64,000 bases of DNA, from assembly GCA_017463155.1 (NCBI GenBank), contig JAFTPT010000045.1, forward strand, positions 1 through 64,000, in the 5' to 3' direction. Shown here piece by piece: positions 53,778 to 62,300 of the stretch (position 1 is its first letter; each line of letters opens with the position of its first letter). Under the pieces are notes generated by a model. That model worked only from the letters and a program-made list of their open reading frames with translations, was not told where the DNA came from and ran no database searches. Made by a program: the position numbers and the translations under genes. This stretch comes from Blautia sp. Its GTDB lineage: Bacteria; Bacillota; Clostridia; Lachnospirales; Lachnospiraceae.

Positions 53778-54452
53778 ATGATATCATTTATCAGAAAATA
53801 CCGGCATGGATTTGTCATCCTTGTCTTTTCGATCATCTACATGCTCCTGTTTTCCTATCTGGAACAGCGGGGCGTACGCTATTATCATGTTGTGCACACG
53901 GCACTGGATGACCGGATCCCCTTCTGTGAGGTCTTTATCATCCCGTACCTGCTGTGGTTCCCCTACATGATAGCCGCCATCCTGTATTTTGTCTTCCTGA
54001 ATGATGACAAAAAGGAATACTACCGGCTGACCTGGAGCCTGATCATGGGCATGAGCCTTTTCCTGGTGATCTCCTGGCTGTATCCGAACATCCAGCACCT
54101 GCGCCCCACGGTCTTCCCGCGGGAGAATGTATTCACCGACATGGTGCGGGCTCTGTACCGGACGGATACGCCCACAAACATCCTTCCCAGCATCCATGTG
54201 TTCAACTCGCTGGCGATCCATATGGCGATCTCCAGCTGCCAGAGGCTCCGGAAGCATCGGTTCGTGCAGGCCGCCTCTCTGGTCCTGACGATCCTGATCG
54301 TCATGTCGACGATGTTCCTGAAGCAGCACTCCGTCGTGGACGTTTCCATGGGCACGGCCCTCTCGATCGCCGCCTTCTTCCTGTTCTACTCGGAATGGTC
54401 GGTCGTCCGCGATCCTGTCGCAAACAGGCAGAAGCATACATACACACACTAA
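53778..54452 (+). CDS. PAP2 superfamily membrane phosphatase
   Basis: Integral membrane protein of 224 residues with about six segments. The PAP2 motifs are partly visible: NILPSIHVFNSLAIHMAI (PSxH motif near 140) and KQHSVVDVSMGTAL (HxxxD motif near 195). The first KxxxxxxRP motif is not obvious, as in the shorter inositol-phosphorylceramide-synthase-like branch. Likely removes phosphate from phosphatidate or polyprenyl lipids. It starts 30 bases after the lipid kinase gene; its stop overlaps the HAD gene's stop by 4 bases, tail to tail. Confidence 0.83.
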   Translation: MISFIRKYRHGFVILVFSIIYMLLFSYLEQRGVRYYHVVHTALDDRIPFCEVFIIPYLLWFPYMIAAILYFVFLNDDKKEYYRLTWSLIMGMSLFLVISWLYPNIQHLRPTVFPRENVFTDMVRALYRTDTPTNILPSIHVFNSLAIHMAISSCQRLRKHRFVQAASLVLTILIVMSTMFLKQHSVVDVSMGTALSIAAFFLFYSEWSVVRDPVANRQKHTYTH

Positions 54453-55063
54453 AGCGCAAGCAGATCAACCGGCTGCCGGATCGTATGATCCGGCAGTTCT
54501 GTTTTTCCGAATCCATATTCCGCAAAGATGAAGGGAACGCCCGCTTCTTTGCAGGCCGCATGATCTCCGTCCGTATCGCCTACATAGGCAGGAGCCCGGA
54601 GTCCGTACCGTTCCACGATCCTGCGGATATTGGCAGCCTTTGCCTCCCCCGTGTCGCCCGGGCACAGATGGTCCGTGATGAACCCTCCAAGTCCCGTCGC
54701 CTCAAGAAACACCTCGATATAACCGGCCTGGCAGTTGCTGACGATAAAGACCGGCATCCTTTCCGACATCTTCCGAAGCACTTCCGGGACCTGCGGATAC
54801 AGCGGCGCGCACTGCCGGCGGAGGGCTTCATGCTCTGCCTCGCAGCAGGCGTCGATCAGCTCCAGCTGCCTCTCCTTTGTTTCGTCAGAGAAAATCTCCG
54901 CCGCGATATCCGGCAGCGTTTTTCCGAAAAGCTGCTTCAGCCTGTCCGCTGAAAGATCCCGGATCTGTATTCCGTTTTTGCGGCAGCATTCCTGCCAGGC
55001 TTCTGCCACGATCCCGGTGGAATCCCACAAAGTCCCGTCCACATCAAATATGATCCCGTCCAT
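54449..55063 (-). CDS. HAD-superfamily hydrolase (phosphoglycolate phosphatase-like)
   Basis: Cytoplasmic phosphatase of 204 residues. Motif I IIFDVDGTLWDS (Asp7 nucleophile, Asp9), motif II Ser in PVFIVSNCQAGY, motif III Lys in GEAKAANIRRI and motif IV YVGDTDGDHAACKEAG are all intact, with a helical cap between residues 16 and 85. The substrate cannot be inferred; the family covers phosphoglycolate and many sugar phosphates. Confidence 0.88.
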   Translation of the reverse strand: MDGIIFDVDGTLWDSTGIVAEAWQECCRKNGIQIRDLSADRLKQLFGKTLPDIAAEIFSDETKERQLELIDACCEAEHEALRRQCAPLYPQVPEVLRKMSERMPVFIVSNCQAGYIEVFLEATGLGGFITDHLCPGDTGEAKAANIRRIVERYGLRAPAYVGDTDGDHAACKEAGVPFIFAEYGFGKTELPDHTIRQPVDLLAL

Positions 55064-55146
55064 CTTTCTCCTCCTGTCGCATGAGTTAATCGAATTTTAA
55101 TCAAAAACTTCTAAAAAAGCAACTGGCTTTTTACATAATATGTGTT

Positions 55147-56220
55147 ATGATAGTGAACATGAGAGTTTCAGGACAGATACCCGCGCCGCTTCTTGTCTGG
55201 TATGACGGGAATAAACGTGAGCTTCCCTGGAGGGAACAGAAGAACGCCTATCGCACCTGGGTCTCGGAGATCATGCTCCAGCAGACCCGTGTCGAGACCG
55301 TAAAACCGTATTTTGCAAGATTCATCCATGCTCTCCCCGACATCGCTTCGCTCGCCGGCTGTCCCGAAGACCGCCTGCTGAAGCTCTGGGAAGGCCTGGG
55401 CTATTACAGCAGGGTGCGGAACATGCAGTACGCGGCCCGCACGGTCATGGAGCAGTATAACGGGCTCCTGCCGGCCTCCTTCGAGGAGCTGCTGAAGCTG
55501 AAAGGGATCGGCCGCTACACGGCCGGCGCCATCGCATCCATCGCCTATGGCCTGCCTGTTCCCGCGGTAGACGGAAACGTCCTTCGCGTCACGGCCAGGC
55601 TGGCGGACGACCACAGTGATATCATGAGCCAGACGGTCCGCCTGGAAACGGAACGGGCCCTTGCCGGGATCATTCCCCATGACAGGCCCGGCGATTTCAA
55701 CCAGGCTATGATGGATCTCGGCGCCATGGTCTGCATCCCCGGAGGCGAAGCGCACTGTGATGCCTGCCCTCTCTCCCGGGAGTGCCTGGCCCACAGGGCC
55801 GGAACCGTTTCAAGTCTTCCGTTCCGTCCGCCCAAAAAGAAGCAGCGGATCGAAGAGCGCACGGTATTTGTGATCGTGGAGGGAAGCCATGCGGCCCTTC
55901 GGAAGCGTCCGGACAAAGGATTGCTCGCAGGTCTCTATGAACTTCCCAATACGGACGGACATCTTTCACAGGATGACGCTGTCCGGTATGTAAAGGATCT
56001 TTTGCTGGAACCCTTGTATATCGAACGCCTGCCGGACGCCCGGCATGTGTTTTCCCATATCGAATGGCACATGACCGGCTACCTGGTCAGAGTCTCCTCG
56101 CTGGACAAGGCCGGGAAGGAAGAGCTTCTGTTCCTCAGCCGCCGGGAGATCCGCGACGGATTTGCCATTCCATCCGCATTCAGCGCCTATATACCCTATC
56201 TGAAGGAGGACAATACATGA
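55147..56220 (+). CDS. mutY: A/G-specific adenine glycosylase MutY
   Basis: DNA repair enzyme that removes adenine opposite 8-oxoguanine. The 357 residues show PWREQKNAYRTWVSEIMLQQTRVETV with the catalytic Glu, the helix-hairpin-helix LKGIGRYTAGAIASIAYGLPVPAVDGNVLRV with the catalytic Asp, a 4Fe-4S cluster CIPGGEAHCDACPLSREC (Cys spacing 7-2-5, one longer than in E. coli) and a C-terminal NUDIX-like recognition domain. No ribosome binding site precedes either candidate ATG (55147 or 55159); a TATGAT box overlapping the first suggests a leaderless or short-leader mRNA starting at the second. Confidence 0.93.
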   Translation: MIVNMRVSGQIPAPLLVWYDGNKRELPWREQKNAYRTWVSEIMLQQTRVETVKPYFARFIHALPDIASLAGCPEDRLLKLWEGLGYYSRVRNMQYAARTVMEQYNGLLPASFEELLKLKGIGRYTAGAIASIAYGLPVPAVDGNVLRVTARLADDHSDIMSQTVRLETERALAGIIPHDRPGDFNQAMMDLGAMVCIPGGEAHCDACPLSRECLAHRAGTVSSLPFRPPKKKQRIEERTVFVIVEGSHAALRKRPDKGLLAGLYELPNTDGHLSQDDAVRYVKDLLLEPLYIERLPDARHVFSHIEWHMTGYLVRVSSLDKAGKEELLFLSRREIRDGFAIPSAFSAYIPYLKEDNT

Positions 56221-57233
56221 AGCTGCTGAGTTTTGCCATACCCTGTTATAATTCCGAGAGCTACATGGAAAAATGCATTGAATCCCTGCTGCCCGGAGGC
56301 GACGAGGTCGAGATCATCATCGTGGACGACGGTTCCAGGGACCGCACCGCCGAGATCGCGGATGCCTATGCCGCCCGTTATCCGGGCATCGTGAAGGCCG
56401 TCCATCAGGAGAACGGCGGTCACGGAGAGGCTGTCAACACCGGCATCAGGAACGCCACCGGCCTGTATTTCAAGGTCGTGGACAGCGACGACTGGGTCAG
56501 TGCAAGAGCCTACAAGGAAGTCCTGCATGCACTGGAGGACCTTTCCAAGGGCCCCGATACCGTTGATCTGTTCATCAGCAACTTCGTTTACGACAAGCAG
56601 GGCGCAAGCCACAAAAAGGTCATGCAGTACCGGAAATGCTTCCCGGTCGACCAGGTCTTCACCTGGTCCGACGTCGGCCATATGCGGCGGGGCAAATATC
56701 TGCTCATGCATTCGCTGATCTACCGCACCCGGCTTCTGCAGGACTGCGGGATGCAGCTTCCTTCCCACACCTTCTATGTCGACAACATCTTCGCCTATGA
56801 ACCCCTGCCGTTCGTCAAGAAGATGTACTACAAGGACGTGAATTTCTACCGGTATTTTATCGGCCGTGATGACCAGTCCGTCAATGAAAAGGTCATGATC
56901 AGCCGGATCGATCAGCAGCTGCGGGTCAACCGCATCATGGTGGACATCTACAACCGCGGCAACTTTACGGAAAAGCATCTGAAGCACTACATGTACAACT
57001 ACCTGGAGATCATCACCACCATCTCCTCCATCATGCTGATCCGCGCCGGCACGGACGAAGCTCTGCAGAAGAAAAAAGAGCTGCTTGATTACATCAAGAC
57101 ACAGAACCGCGGCCTGTACGGAAAGATGCGCCGCAGCCTGGTCGGACAGATCACAAATCTGCCCGGACGGGGAGGACGGAAGATCAGCGTACTGGCATAT
57201 AAGATCACGCAGAAATTCTATGGCTTTAACTGA
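56217..57233 (+). CDS. Glycosyltransferase family 2 protein
   Basis: Cytoplasmic GT-A fold transferase of 338 residues. N-terminal LLSFAIPCYNSESYMEKCIESLLPGGDEVEIIIVDDGSRDRTAEIADAYAARYPG, the DXD-like VVDSDDW near 91, and a helical C-terminal extension (about 225-330) without membrane segments. Probably transfers sugar to a cell-envelope polymer or lipid; the donor is unknown. Its ATG overlaps the mutY stop (ATGA), so it is co-translated with a DNA repair gene. Ends at a long perfect terminator hairpin. Confidence 0.88.
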   Translation: MKLLSFAIPCYNSESYMEKCIESLLPGGDEVEIIIVDDGSRDRTAEIADAYAARYPGIVKAVHQENGGHGEAVNTGIRNATGLYFKVVDSDDWVSARAYKEVLHALEDLSKGPDTVDLFISNFVYDKQGASHKKVMQYRKCFPVDQVFTWSDVGHMRRGKYLLMHSLIYRTRLLQDCGMQLPSHTFYVDNIFAYEPLPFVKKMYYKDVNFYRYFIGRDDQSVNEKVMISRIDQQLRVNRIMVDIYNRGNFTEKHLKHYMYNYLEIITTISSIMLIRAGTDEALQKKKELLDYIKTQNRGLYGKMRRSLVGQITNLPGRGGRKISVLAYKITQKFYGFN

Positions 57234-57242
57234 AAAGCCGTC

Positions 57243-57290
57243 AGAAATGGGAAACGCCGCACGGCAGGCCGTGCGGCGTTTCCCATTTCT
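57243..57290. terminator. 22-bp perfect terminator hairpin between convergent genes
   Basis: Arms 57243-57264 and 57269-57290 pair perfectly around the loop CAGG, with T-rich sequence following on the plus strand. The length exceeds usual terminators. Confidence 0.85.
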
Positions 57291-57296
57291 ATGCTT

Positions 57297-57596
57297 TTAT
57301 TTTTTGCACTTCTTTGTGATGTAAAAGATGAACGCGGCGAACACGATCAGCACCACGACCAGGTAGACGATCGAGAAGACGGGCGTCGTGAGCAGCACAT
57401 CGAGAAGCGTCAAAGCCCCGACGATCAGCAGGAATATGCCGCTGGCCTTTGCGAGCTTTTCTTCATCATAGACATTGTTCCTCTCCTTTGAATTTCCGCT
57501 CTTCAGGAGGAATCCTCCGTTTCCGGTCAGGAGGAGCACACCGCAGATAAAAGAGGCCGCGATGATGATGATGTCAAATGTTCTTCCCATGATCAC
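57297..57596 (-). CDS. Small membrane protein, DUF3784-like
   Basis: Protein of 99 residues with three predicted membrane segments (FDIIIIAASFICGVLLLTG, ASGIFLLIVGALTLLDVLL, FSIVYLVVVLIVFAAFIFYI) and a soluble loop GGFLLKSGNSKERNNVYDEEKLAKASG between the first two. The loop with YDEEKL resembles DUF3784 proteins of Firmicutes; function unknown. Starts 10 bases after the L,D-transpeptidase stop, so it may be co-expressed with it. Confidence 0.65.
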   Translation of the reverse strand: MIMGRTFDIIIIAASFICGVLLLTGNGGFLLKSGNSKERNNVYDEEKLAKASGIFLLIVGALTLLDVLLTTPVFSIVYLVVVLIVFAAFIFYITKKCKK

Positions 57597-57606
57597 TTAT
57601 GTCCTT

Positions 57607-59163
57607 TCAATAAAAACAGATGATCGGCACATTGTAGTCGATAATGTTGTAGAGATAGGCCGCGGCGTCATACGGAAGGTTGATGCATCCGTGGGAGCCG
57701 CCGTACAGGTACCTGTCTCCGCCGAAATACGGCTGCCAGGTCGCGTCATGGAATCCGATCCCGCCGTTGAACGGCATCCAGAAATTGACGTTGGCCTCGT
57801 ATTCATAGCCTCCGTCCGGCCTCTGCGGTCCGCGCAGCACGTCCGGACTCTTCTTGTAGTACAGTGTATAGACGCCGGAAGGAGTCTGCCTGGAGGGATC
57901 GCTCATCTGTCCGGATACGATCTCGGAATCCATGATGATGCTGCCGTTCTGGTAATAGTACATGTGCTGGTCGCTCAGGTCCACCTCGATGTAGGTATCG
58001 CCGAAATCATTATAGCCATGCGCGTTGGCCGTCATGGAGTAGATCGGATCCCGGCTGATCTGTTCACCGGACTTGATGTCCTTCAGAAGCTCCTCGGTCT
58101 CCGCCGCCTGGTCGATCTGCCAGCCATAGGCGCTCCCGTACACATAGACGGTCCTGCCGTTGGTCGTATTGAAGGGGCGCTCCGTCCCCACCGTATCAAA
58201 CTGGGCCGCGAGCTGTCCCACATACTCCTGCACCTTCTGCTGGAACGAAGCGTCGTTCTGGAGCAGCTGTCCCTTATCGTCAAACTGCAGCCAGGTCTGG
58301 ATGGTCGAGCCGTCCAGCACGACCGCGGAATCCCCGAAGGTATAGGTGATGTTCGCGTTGGCCAGATTGTTGTATGCTTCGACCTCTTCCTTAAGCTCCG
58401 GGCTCTCACTGGTCAGATCCGCTTCCACATAGACGTCCGGAACCGCGCCCAGGTCAATGCTCGTATTGTCCTCGTTGATGGCGTTGTCCAGCGCCTTGTA
58501 GGCTTCCTTGAGAAGGATCTCCGAGCCTTCCGTCTCGGGAACGATCTCGAACTTGTCATTCTGGAAAGCGACATACGCGTTCTCCGGCGCTATCTGATTC
58601 TCTTCTTTGGCACACTCGAGCGCTTTGACCTGCTCCTCCAGAAGCTTTTTGTCATAGGTGGCGTCCATCGCGGTCGCGTAGCTGGTCTGCTCGAAAAGCC
58701 CGCGGACCCATTCCAGGGGCTTCTGCTTTTTGAGCAGCTCCAGGACTTCGCCGTGGGATGCATACCTGTAATTGATATCCTTGCCGCTGATCGACTGGTT
58801 CTCAACATTCCGGGAGGTGATCTCGATGGAATAATCCTCCACCTTGTCCGCAATGGCTTCCTCCGCTTCGTAGGCCGTCATGCCGGAGCAGTCGATCCCG
58901 TCGATGAATGTCCCTTCAAAGAACCTGTTCGAATAATAGTAGCTGACGCCGCCATAGGCTGTAGCCGCTGTCACGGCCAGCATGCATACCGTAAGCCCCG
59001 CCGCCTGGAAACCCTTCTTCCAGTTGATCTTCTTTTTGGGCTTCCGTTCCGGCATCTGTGACGGTATGATGATCGGCTGATCATCGACAGCTACATATGT
59101 CACCTTCTGAGGCCGTGCAGATTTCTGTCCGGACCCATTCCCCTTTGTGTCCTTACCTGCCAT
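57607..59163 (-). CDS. L,D-transpeptidase with peptidoglycan-binding-like domain (YkuD family)
   Basis: Membrane-anchored wall enzyme of 518 residues that forms 3-3 crosslinks or attaches proteins to peptidoglycan. A Lys-rich cytoplasmic tail (1-55) precedes one membrane helix (about 57-78, AAGLTVCMLAVTAATAYGGV). Two PG-binding-type domains of the YoaR class follow (FFEGTFIDGIDCSGMTAYEAEEAI). The YkuD domain ends the protein, with the catalytic motif GGSHGCINLP: His491, Cys493. The start at 59163 follows GAGGAGAG; an upstream extension lacks support. Confidence 0.92.
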   Translation of the reverse strand: MAGKDTKGNGSGQKSARPQKVTYVAVDDQPIIIPSQMPERKPKKKINWKKGFQAAGLTVCMLAVTAATAYGGVSYYYSNRFFEGTFIDGIDCSGMTAYEAEEAIADKVEDYSIEITSRNVENQSISGKDINYRYASHGEVLELLKKQKPLEWVRGLFEQTSYATAMDATYDKKLLEEQVKALECAKEENQIAPENAYVAFQNDKFEIVPETEGSEILLKEAYKALDNAINEDNTSIDLGAVPDVYVEADLTSESPELKEEVEAYNNLANANITYTFGDSAVVLDGSTIQTWLQFDDKGQLLQNDASFQQKVQEYVGQLAAQFDTVGTERPFNTTNGRTVYVYGSAYGWQIDQAAETEELLKDIKSGEQISRDPIYSMTANAHGYNDFGDTYIEVDLSDQHMYYYQNGSIIMDSEIVSGQMSDPSRQTPSGVYTLYYKKSPDVLRGPQRPDGGYEYEANVNFWMPFNGGIGFHDATWQPYFGGDRYLYGGSHGCINLPYDAAAYLYNIIDYNVPIICFY

Positions 59164-59215
59164 GTTGCATACTCTCCTCTTTGTATTTCCCGGCAGCAAC
59201 GCCGGCAATCGATCT

Positions 59216-60757
59216 TTACTCTACGGTGAGAAGTGACTTTCCGGTCATCTCGGCCGGCTGTTCCATGCCCATAAGCTCGATCAGCGTCGGGATGATGTCC
59301 GCTAGGCAGCCGTTCTCACGAAGCCTGTATTTGGGATCCGCGTTGACCAGGATGAAGGGAACCGGATTCGTGGTATGGGCCGTGAACGGCTCACCCGTCT
59401 CATAATCCACCATCTGCTCGCAGTTACCATGGTCTGCGCAGATGAACAGCTGTCCGTTCACGTCCTTGATGGCCTCCACGACGCGGTCCACGCAATGGTC
59501 GATGGTCTCCACCGCTTTGACAGCCGCCTCGATCACACCGGTATGTCCCACCATATCCGGATTTGCGAAATTGATGATGATCACGTCGTACTTGTCGGAA
59601 CGGATCGCTTCCACCAGACGGTCACAGACCTCCGGAGCACTCATCTCCGGCTGCATATCATAGGTCGGTACCTTCGGGGACTTTACCAGGATCCTCTCCT
59701 CGCCCTCGTTCGGCTCCTCGACGCCTCCGTTGAAGAAGAAGGTCACATGCGCGTACTTTTCGGTCTCGGCGATACGGGCCTGCGTCATATGATGGGCCGC
59801 CAGGTACTCGCCGAAGGTATTGTGCAGCTGCACCTTGTGGAAGGCGACCAGCTTGTTCGGGATCGTATCGTCATAGTCCGTAAAGCAGACATAGGTGAGC
59901 TTCATGCGGTCTCCCCGCTCGAAGCCCTGGAAATCATCCGTGCAGAACGCTCTGGTGATCTCTCTTGCCCGGTCCGGACGGAAATTGAAGAAGACCACGG
60001 AATCGTTCTCCTTGATGGTCGTCACAGGCTTTCCGTCCTTCTCGATGACGGTCGGCATCACGAACTCATCGGTCTTCTCGTTATCGTAGGATGCCTGTAC
60101 GGCTTCCGCCGCGTTGGTCCCCTTGACGCCTTCACCTTTGGTGAGCGCACGATAGGCAAGTTCGACACGGTCCCAGCGGTTGTCACGGTCCATGGCATAA
60201 TAGCGGCCAGAGACAACGCCGATCTCACCGACGCCGATCTCTTTCATTTTTGCTTCGAGTTCCTCGATATAGCCCTTGCCGGATGCCGGCGGGGTGTCCC
60301 TGCCGTCCAGGAAGCAATGTACATAGACCTTGGAAAGGCCTTCACGCTTTGCCATCTCCAGAAGGCCGTACAGATGTGTATTGTGGCTGTGTACGCCGCC
60401 ATCAGAGAGCAGGCCCATAAAGTGGATGGAGGAATCGTTGTCCCTCGCGTTCTTCATGGCTGCGAGCAGCGCCTCATTCTTGAAGAAATCGCCATCCTCG
60501 ATCTCTTTGGTGATACGGGTCAGCTCCTGATACACGATGCGGCCGGCGCCCATGTTGAGGTGTCCCACCTCGGAGTTGCCCATCTGACCGTCCGGAAGGC
60601 CAACAGCCAGGCCGCTGGCATACCCTTTTACAAACGGGTACTCCTTCATCAGGCGGTCCATCACCGGCGTATTCGCAAGCGCGACTGCGTTGGCTTCCTT
60701 GCGTTCATTCAATCCATATCCGTCGAGGATCATCAATACTGTTGGTTTTTTACTCAT
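59216..60757 (-). CDS. gpmI: 2,3-bisphosphoglycerate-independent phosphoglycerate mutase
   Basis: Glycolytic enzyme (513 residues) that interconverts 3- and 2-phosphoglycerate using a phosphoserine. Metal ligands and the catalytic serine are intact: VLMILDGYG (Asp12), GQMGNSEVGHLNMGAGR (Ser62), HCFLDGRDTPP, VSGRYYAMDRDNRWDR, and the C-terminal NFANPDMVGHTG and CADHGNCEQM. Length equals the B. subtilis enzyme. A promoter lies at 60829-60857. The gene stands alone, without other glycolytic genes beside it. Confidence 0.97.
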   Translation of the reverse strand: MSKKPTVLMILDGYGLNERKEANAVALANTPVMDRLMKEYPFVKGYASGLAVGLPDGQMGNSEVGHLNMGAGRIVYQELTRITKEIEDGDFFKNEALLAAMKNARDNDSSIHFMGLLSDGGVHSHNTHLYGLLEMAKREGLSKVYVHCFLDGRDTPPASGKGYIEELEAKMKEIGVGEIGVVSGRYYAMDRDNRWDRVELAYRALTKGEGVKGTNAAEAVQASYDNEKTDEFVMPTVIEKDGKPVTTIKENDSVVFFNFRPDRAREITRAFCTDDFQGFERGDRMKLTYVCFTDYDDTIPNKLVAFHKVQLHNTFGEYLAAHHMTQARIAETEKYAHVTFFFNGGVEEPNEGEERILVKSPKVPTYDMQPEMSAPEVCDRLVEAIRSDKYDVIIINFANPDMVGHTGVIEAAVKAVETIDHCVDRVVEAIKDVNGQLFICADHGNCEQMVDYETGEPFTAHTTNPVPFILVNADPKYRLRENGCLADIIPTLIELMGMEQPAEMTGKSLLTVE

Positions 60758-60828
60758 CTTTTCTCCTTATTCATGGAATCGTTATGTAGTCGGCAGCCCA
60801 CGCTGCCACAAGTATTCTCTAACATTTA

Positions 60829-60857
60829 ATAGTACTCAAAAACGGCTGTAATTTCAA
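60829..60857 (-). promoter_or_regulatory. Promoter of gpmI
   Basis: On the minus strand TTGAAA (60857-60852), 17 bases, then TACTAT (60834-60829). A small GGCAGC/GCTGCC stem lies in the leader near 60792-60807. Confidence 0.6.
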
Positions 60858-60901
60858 TTCTTTTTCCGAAAAAAATGAAATTTTATGTCTACCGGCGCAG
60901 A

Positions 60902-62209
60902 CTACCGCCGGGTGTCCGCGCAGACCCGGAGTTTACTGGAGATCTTACGCACGGACGGACTCTCGGCCAGCTCCCGCATGGCGGTCCTGAAATCGCCTTC
61001 GCGCACCTCGTCCGTGATTATGACAACCTCCGCGCAGTCCTCGATCTTGGTATCCTTCTGGATCATCTGCTCAATACTGACATTGTACCGGGTAAAGAGT
61101 GTCATCATCTCCGCCAGCACACCGCAGCGGTCCTCCACCTTCATGCGAAGGAAATACCGGTTGCGGGTATCCGCCATCTTTTTGATCGGCAGCTGCTTGT
61201 AGCAGGTGCAGCCGATCCGTCCGCAGCAGTCCGCCAGAATGTTCCGCGCCACGTCAAAGACATCGCCCACTACCGCGCTGGCCGTGGGAAGCTCTCCGGC
61301 GCCGCGCCCGAAGAACATGACGTCCTGCACCGCATCCCCGGTCACGAACACGGCGTTGTAGGAATCGTTCACCGAAGCAAGCGGATGGCTGCTGGAGATC
61401 ATCATCGGGCAAACGTAGGCCTCGATCCCGCTCTCTGTATTGCGGGCCACGCCGAGAAGCTTGATATCGTAGCCCATCTCCCTCGCATACCGGATATCCT
61501 TGGCGGATATACTTCCGATCCCTTCGGTATAGACGTCGTCAAAGGTCACCCTGGAATTGAACGCGGCGCTGGCAAGGATCGCCACCTTGCGTCCTGCGTC
61601 CAGGCCTTCCACGTCCGCCGTGGGATCCGCTTCCGCGTATCCAAGCTCCGTCGCCAGGGCCAGGGCTTCCGAAAACTCCATATTGTCCTTTGTCATCCGG
61701 GTCAGGATAAAGTTGGTCGTCCCGTTGACGATCCCCATGACCTCCGCCATATGATTGCCGGCCAGGCACTGCTTCAGAGGCCGGATGATCGGGATTCCCC
61801 CGGCGACGGCCGCCTCAAACAGGAAATCGAGGTTCTTCTCCTTCGCCAGATCCAGAAGCATGCCGCCGTCCTGGGCCACCAGGTCCTTGTTGGCCGTGAC
61901 CACATGCCGGCCGGCTTTTAATGCCTCCTCAATATACCTTCTGGCAACACCGGTGCCTCCGATCAGTTCGATGATGATGGAGATCTCCGGATCATTGATC
62001 ACGTCCTCCCACCGGTCCGTGATGACGATATCCGGATCCGTGACCTTGCGCGAGGCTTTTTCGATATCTCTGACCAGGATCTTTTTGATCCTGACCTGAC
62101 AGCCGATCTTGGCCGTCATCTCACTCTCCTGTGCCTTGAGTACCTTGTATACCCCGGTACCGACCGTTCCAAGGCCCAGAAGTCCTGCCTTTATGATTTT
62201 TGTTTCCAC
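60902..62209 (-). CDS. hom: Homoserine dehydrogenase with C-terminal ACT domain
   Basis: Reduces aspartate semialdehyde to homoserine for threonine and methionine synthesis. The 435 residues show the Rossmann motif GLLGLGTVGTGV, the catalytic-domain signature LALATELGYAEADPTADVEGLDAGRK, and an ACT regulatory domain (FLRMKVEDRCGVLAEMMTLFTRYNVSIEQMIQ, about 350-420), so feedback control by threonine is expected. I prefer the GTG start at 62209, with AAAGGAG 8 bases before it; the in-frame ATG at 62227 lies directly against a leader hairpin that leaves no ribosome binding site. Confidence 0.94.
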   Translation of the reverse strand: METKIIKAGLLGLGTVGTGVYKVLKAQESEMTAKIGCQVRIKKILVRDIEKASRKVTDPDIVITDRWEDVINDPEISIIIELIGGTGVARRYIEEALKAGRHVVTANKDLVAQDGGMLLDLAKEKNLDFLFEAAVAGGIPIIRPLKQCLAGNHMAEVMGIVNGTTNFILTRMTKDNMEFSEALALATELGYAEADPTADVEGLDAGRKVAILASAAFNSRVTFDDVYTEGIGSISAKDIRYAREMGYDIKLLGVARNTESGIEAYVCPMMISSSHPLASVNDSYNAVFVTGDAVQDVMFFGRGAGELPTASAVVGDVFDVARNILADCCGRIGCTCYKQLPIKKMADTRNRYFLRMKVEDRCGVLAEMMTLFTRYNVSIEQMIQKDTKIEDCAEVVIITDEVREGDFRTAMRELAESPSVRKISSKLRVCADTRR

Positions 62210-62232
62210 AGGGAAAGCTCCTTTCATGATCC

Positions 62233-62251
62233 CGGCTGCTTCCGGCAGCCG
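62233..62251 (-). other. Leader hairpin just before the hom ribosome binding site
   Basis: CGGCTGC-TTCCG-GCAGCCG, a 7-bp perfect stem ending a few bases before AAAGGAG. It may limit or pace translation initiation of hom. No terminator T-run. Confidence 0.5.
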
Positions 62252-62271
62252 CACAGACTTTCTCGCACTTT

Positions 62272-62300
62272 ATACTAGGTCAGAATACCCTTTTTGTCAA
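62272..62300 (-). promoter_or_regulatory. Promoter of hom, inside the end of the AraC gene
   Basis: On the minus strand a perfect TTGACA (62300-62295), 17 bases, then TAGTAT (62277-62272), overlapping the last codons of the upstream regulator gene. Confidence 0.75.
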
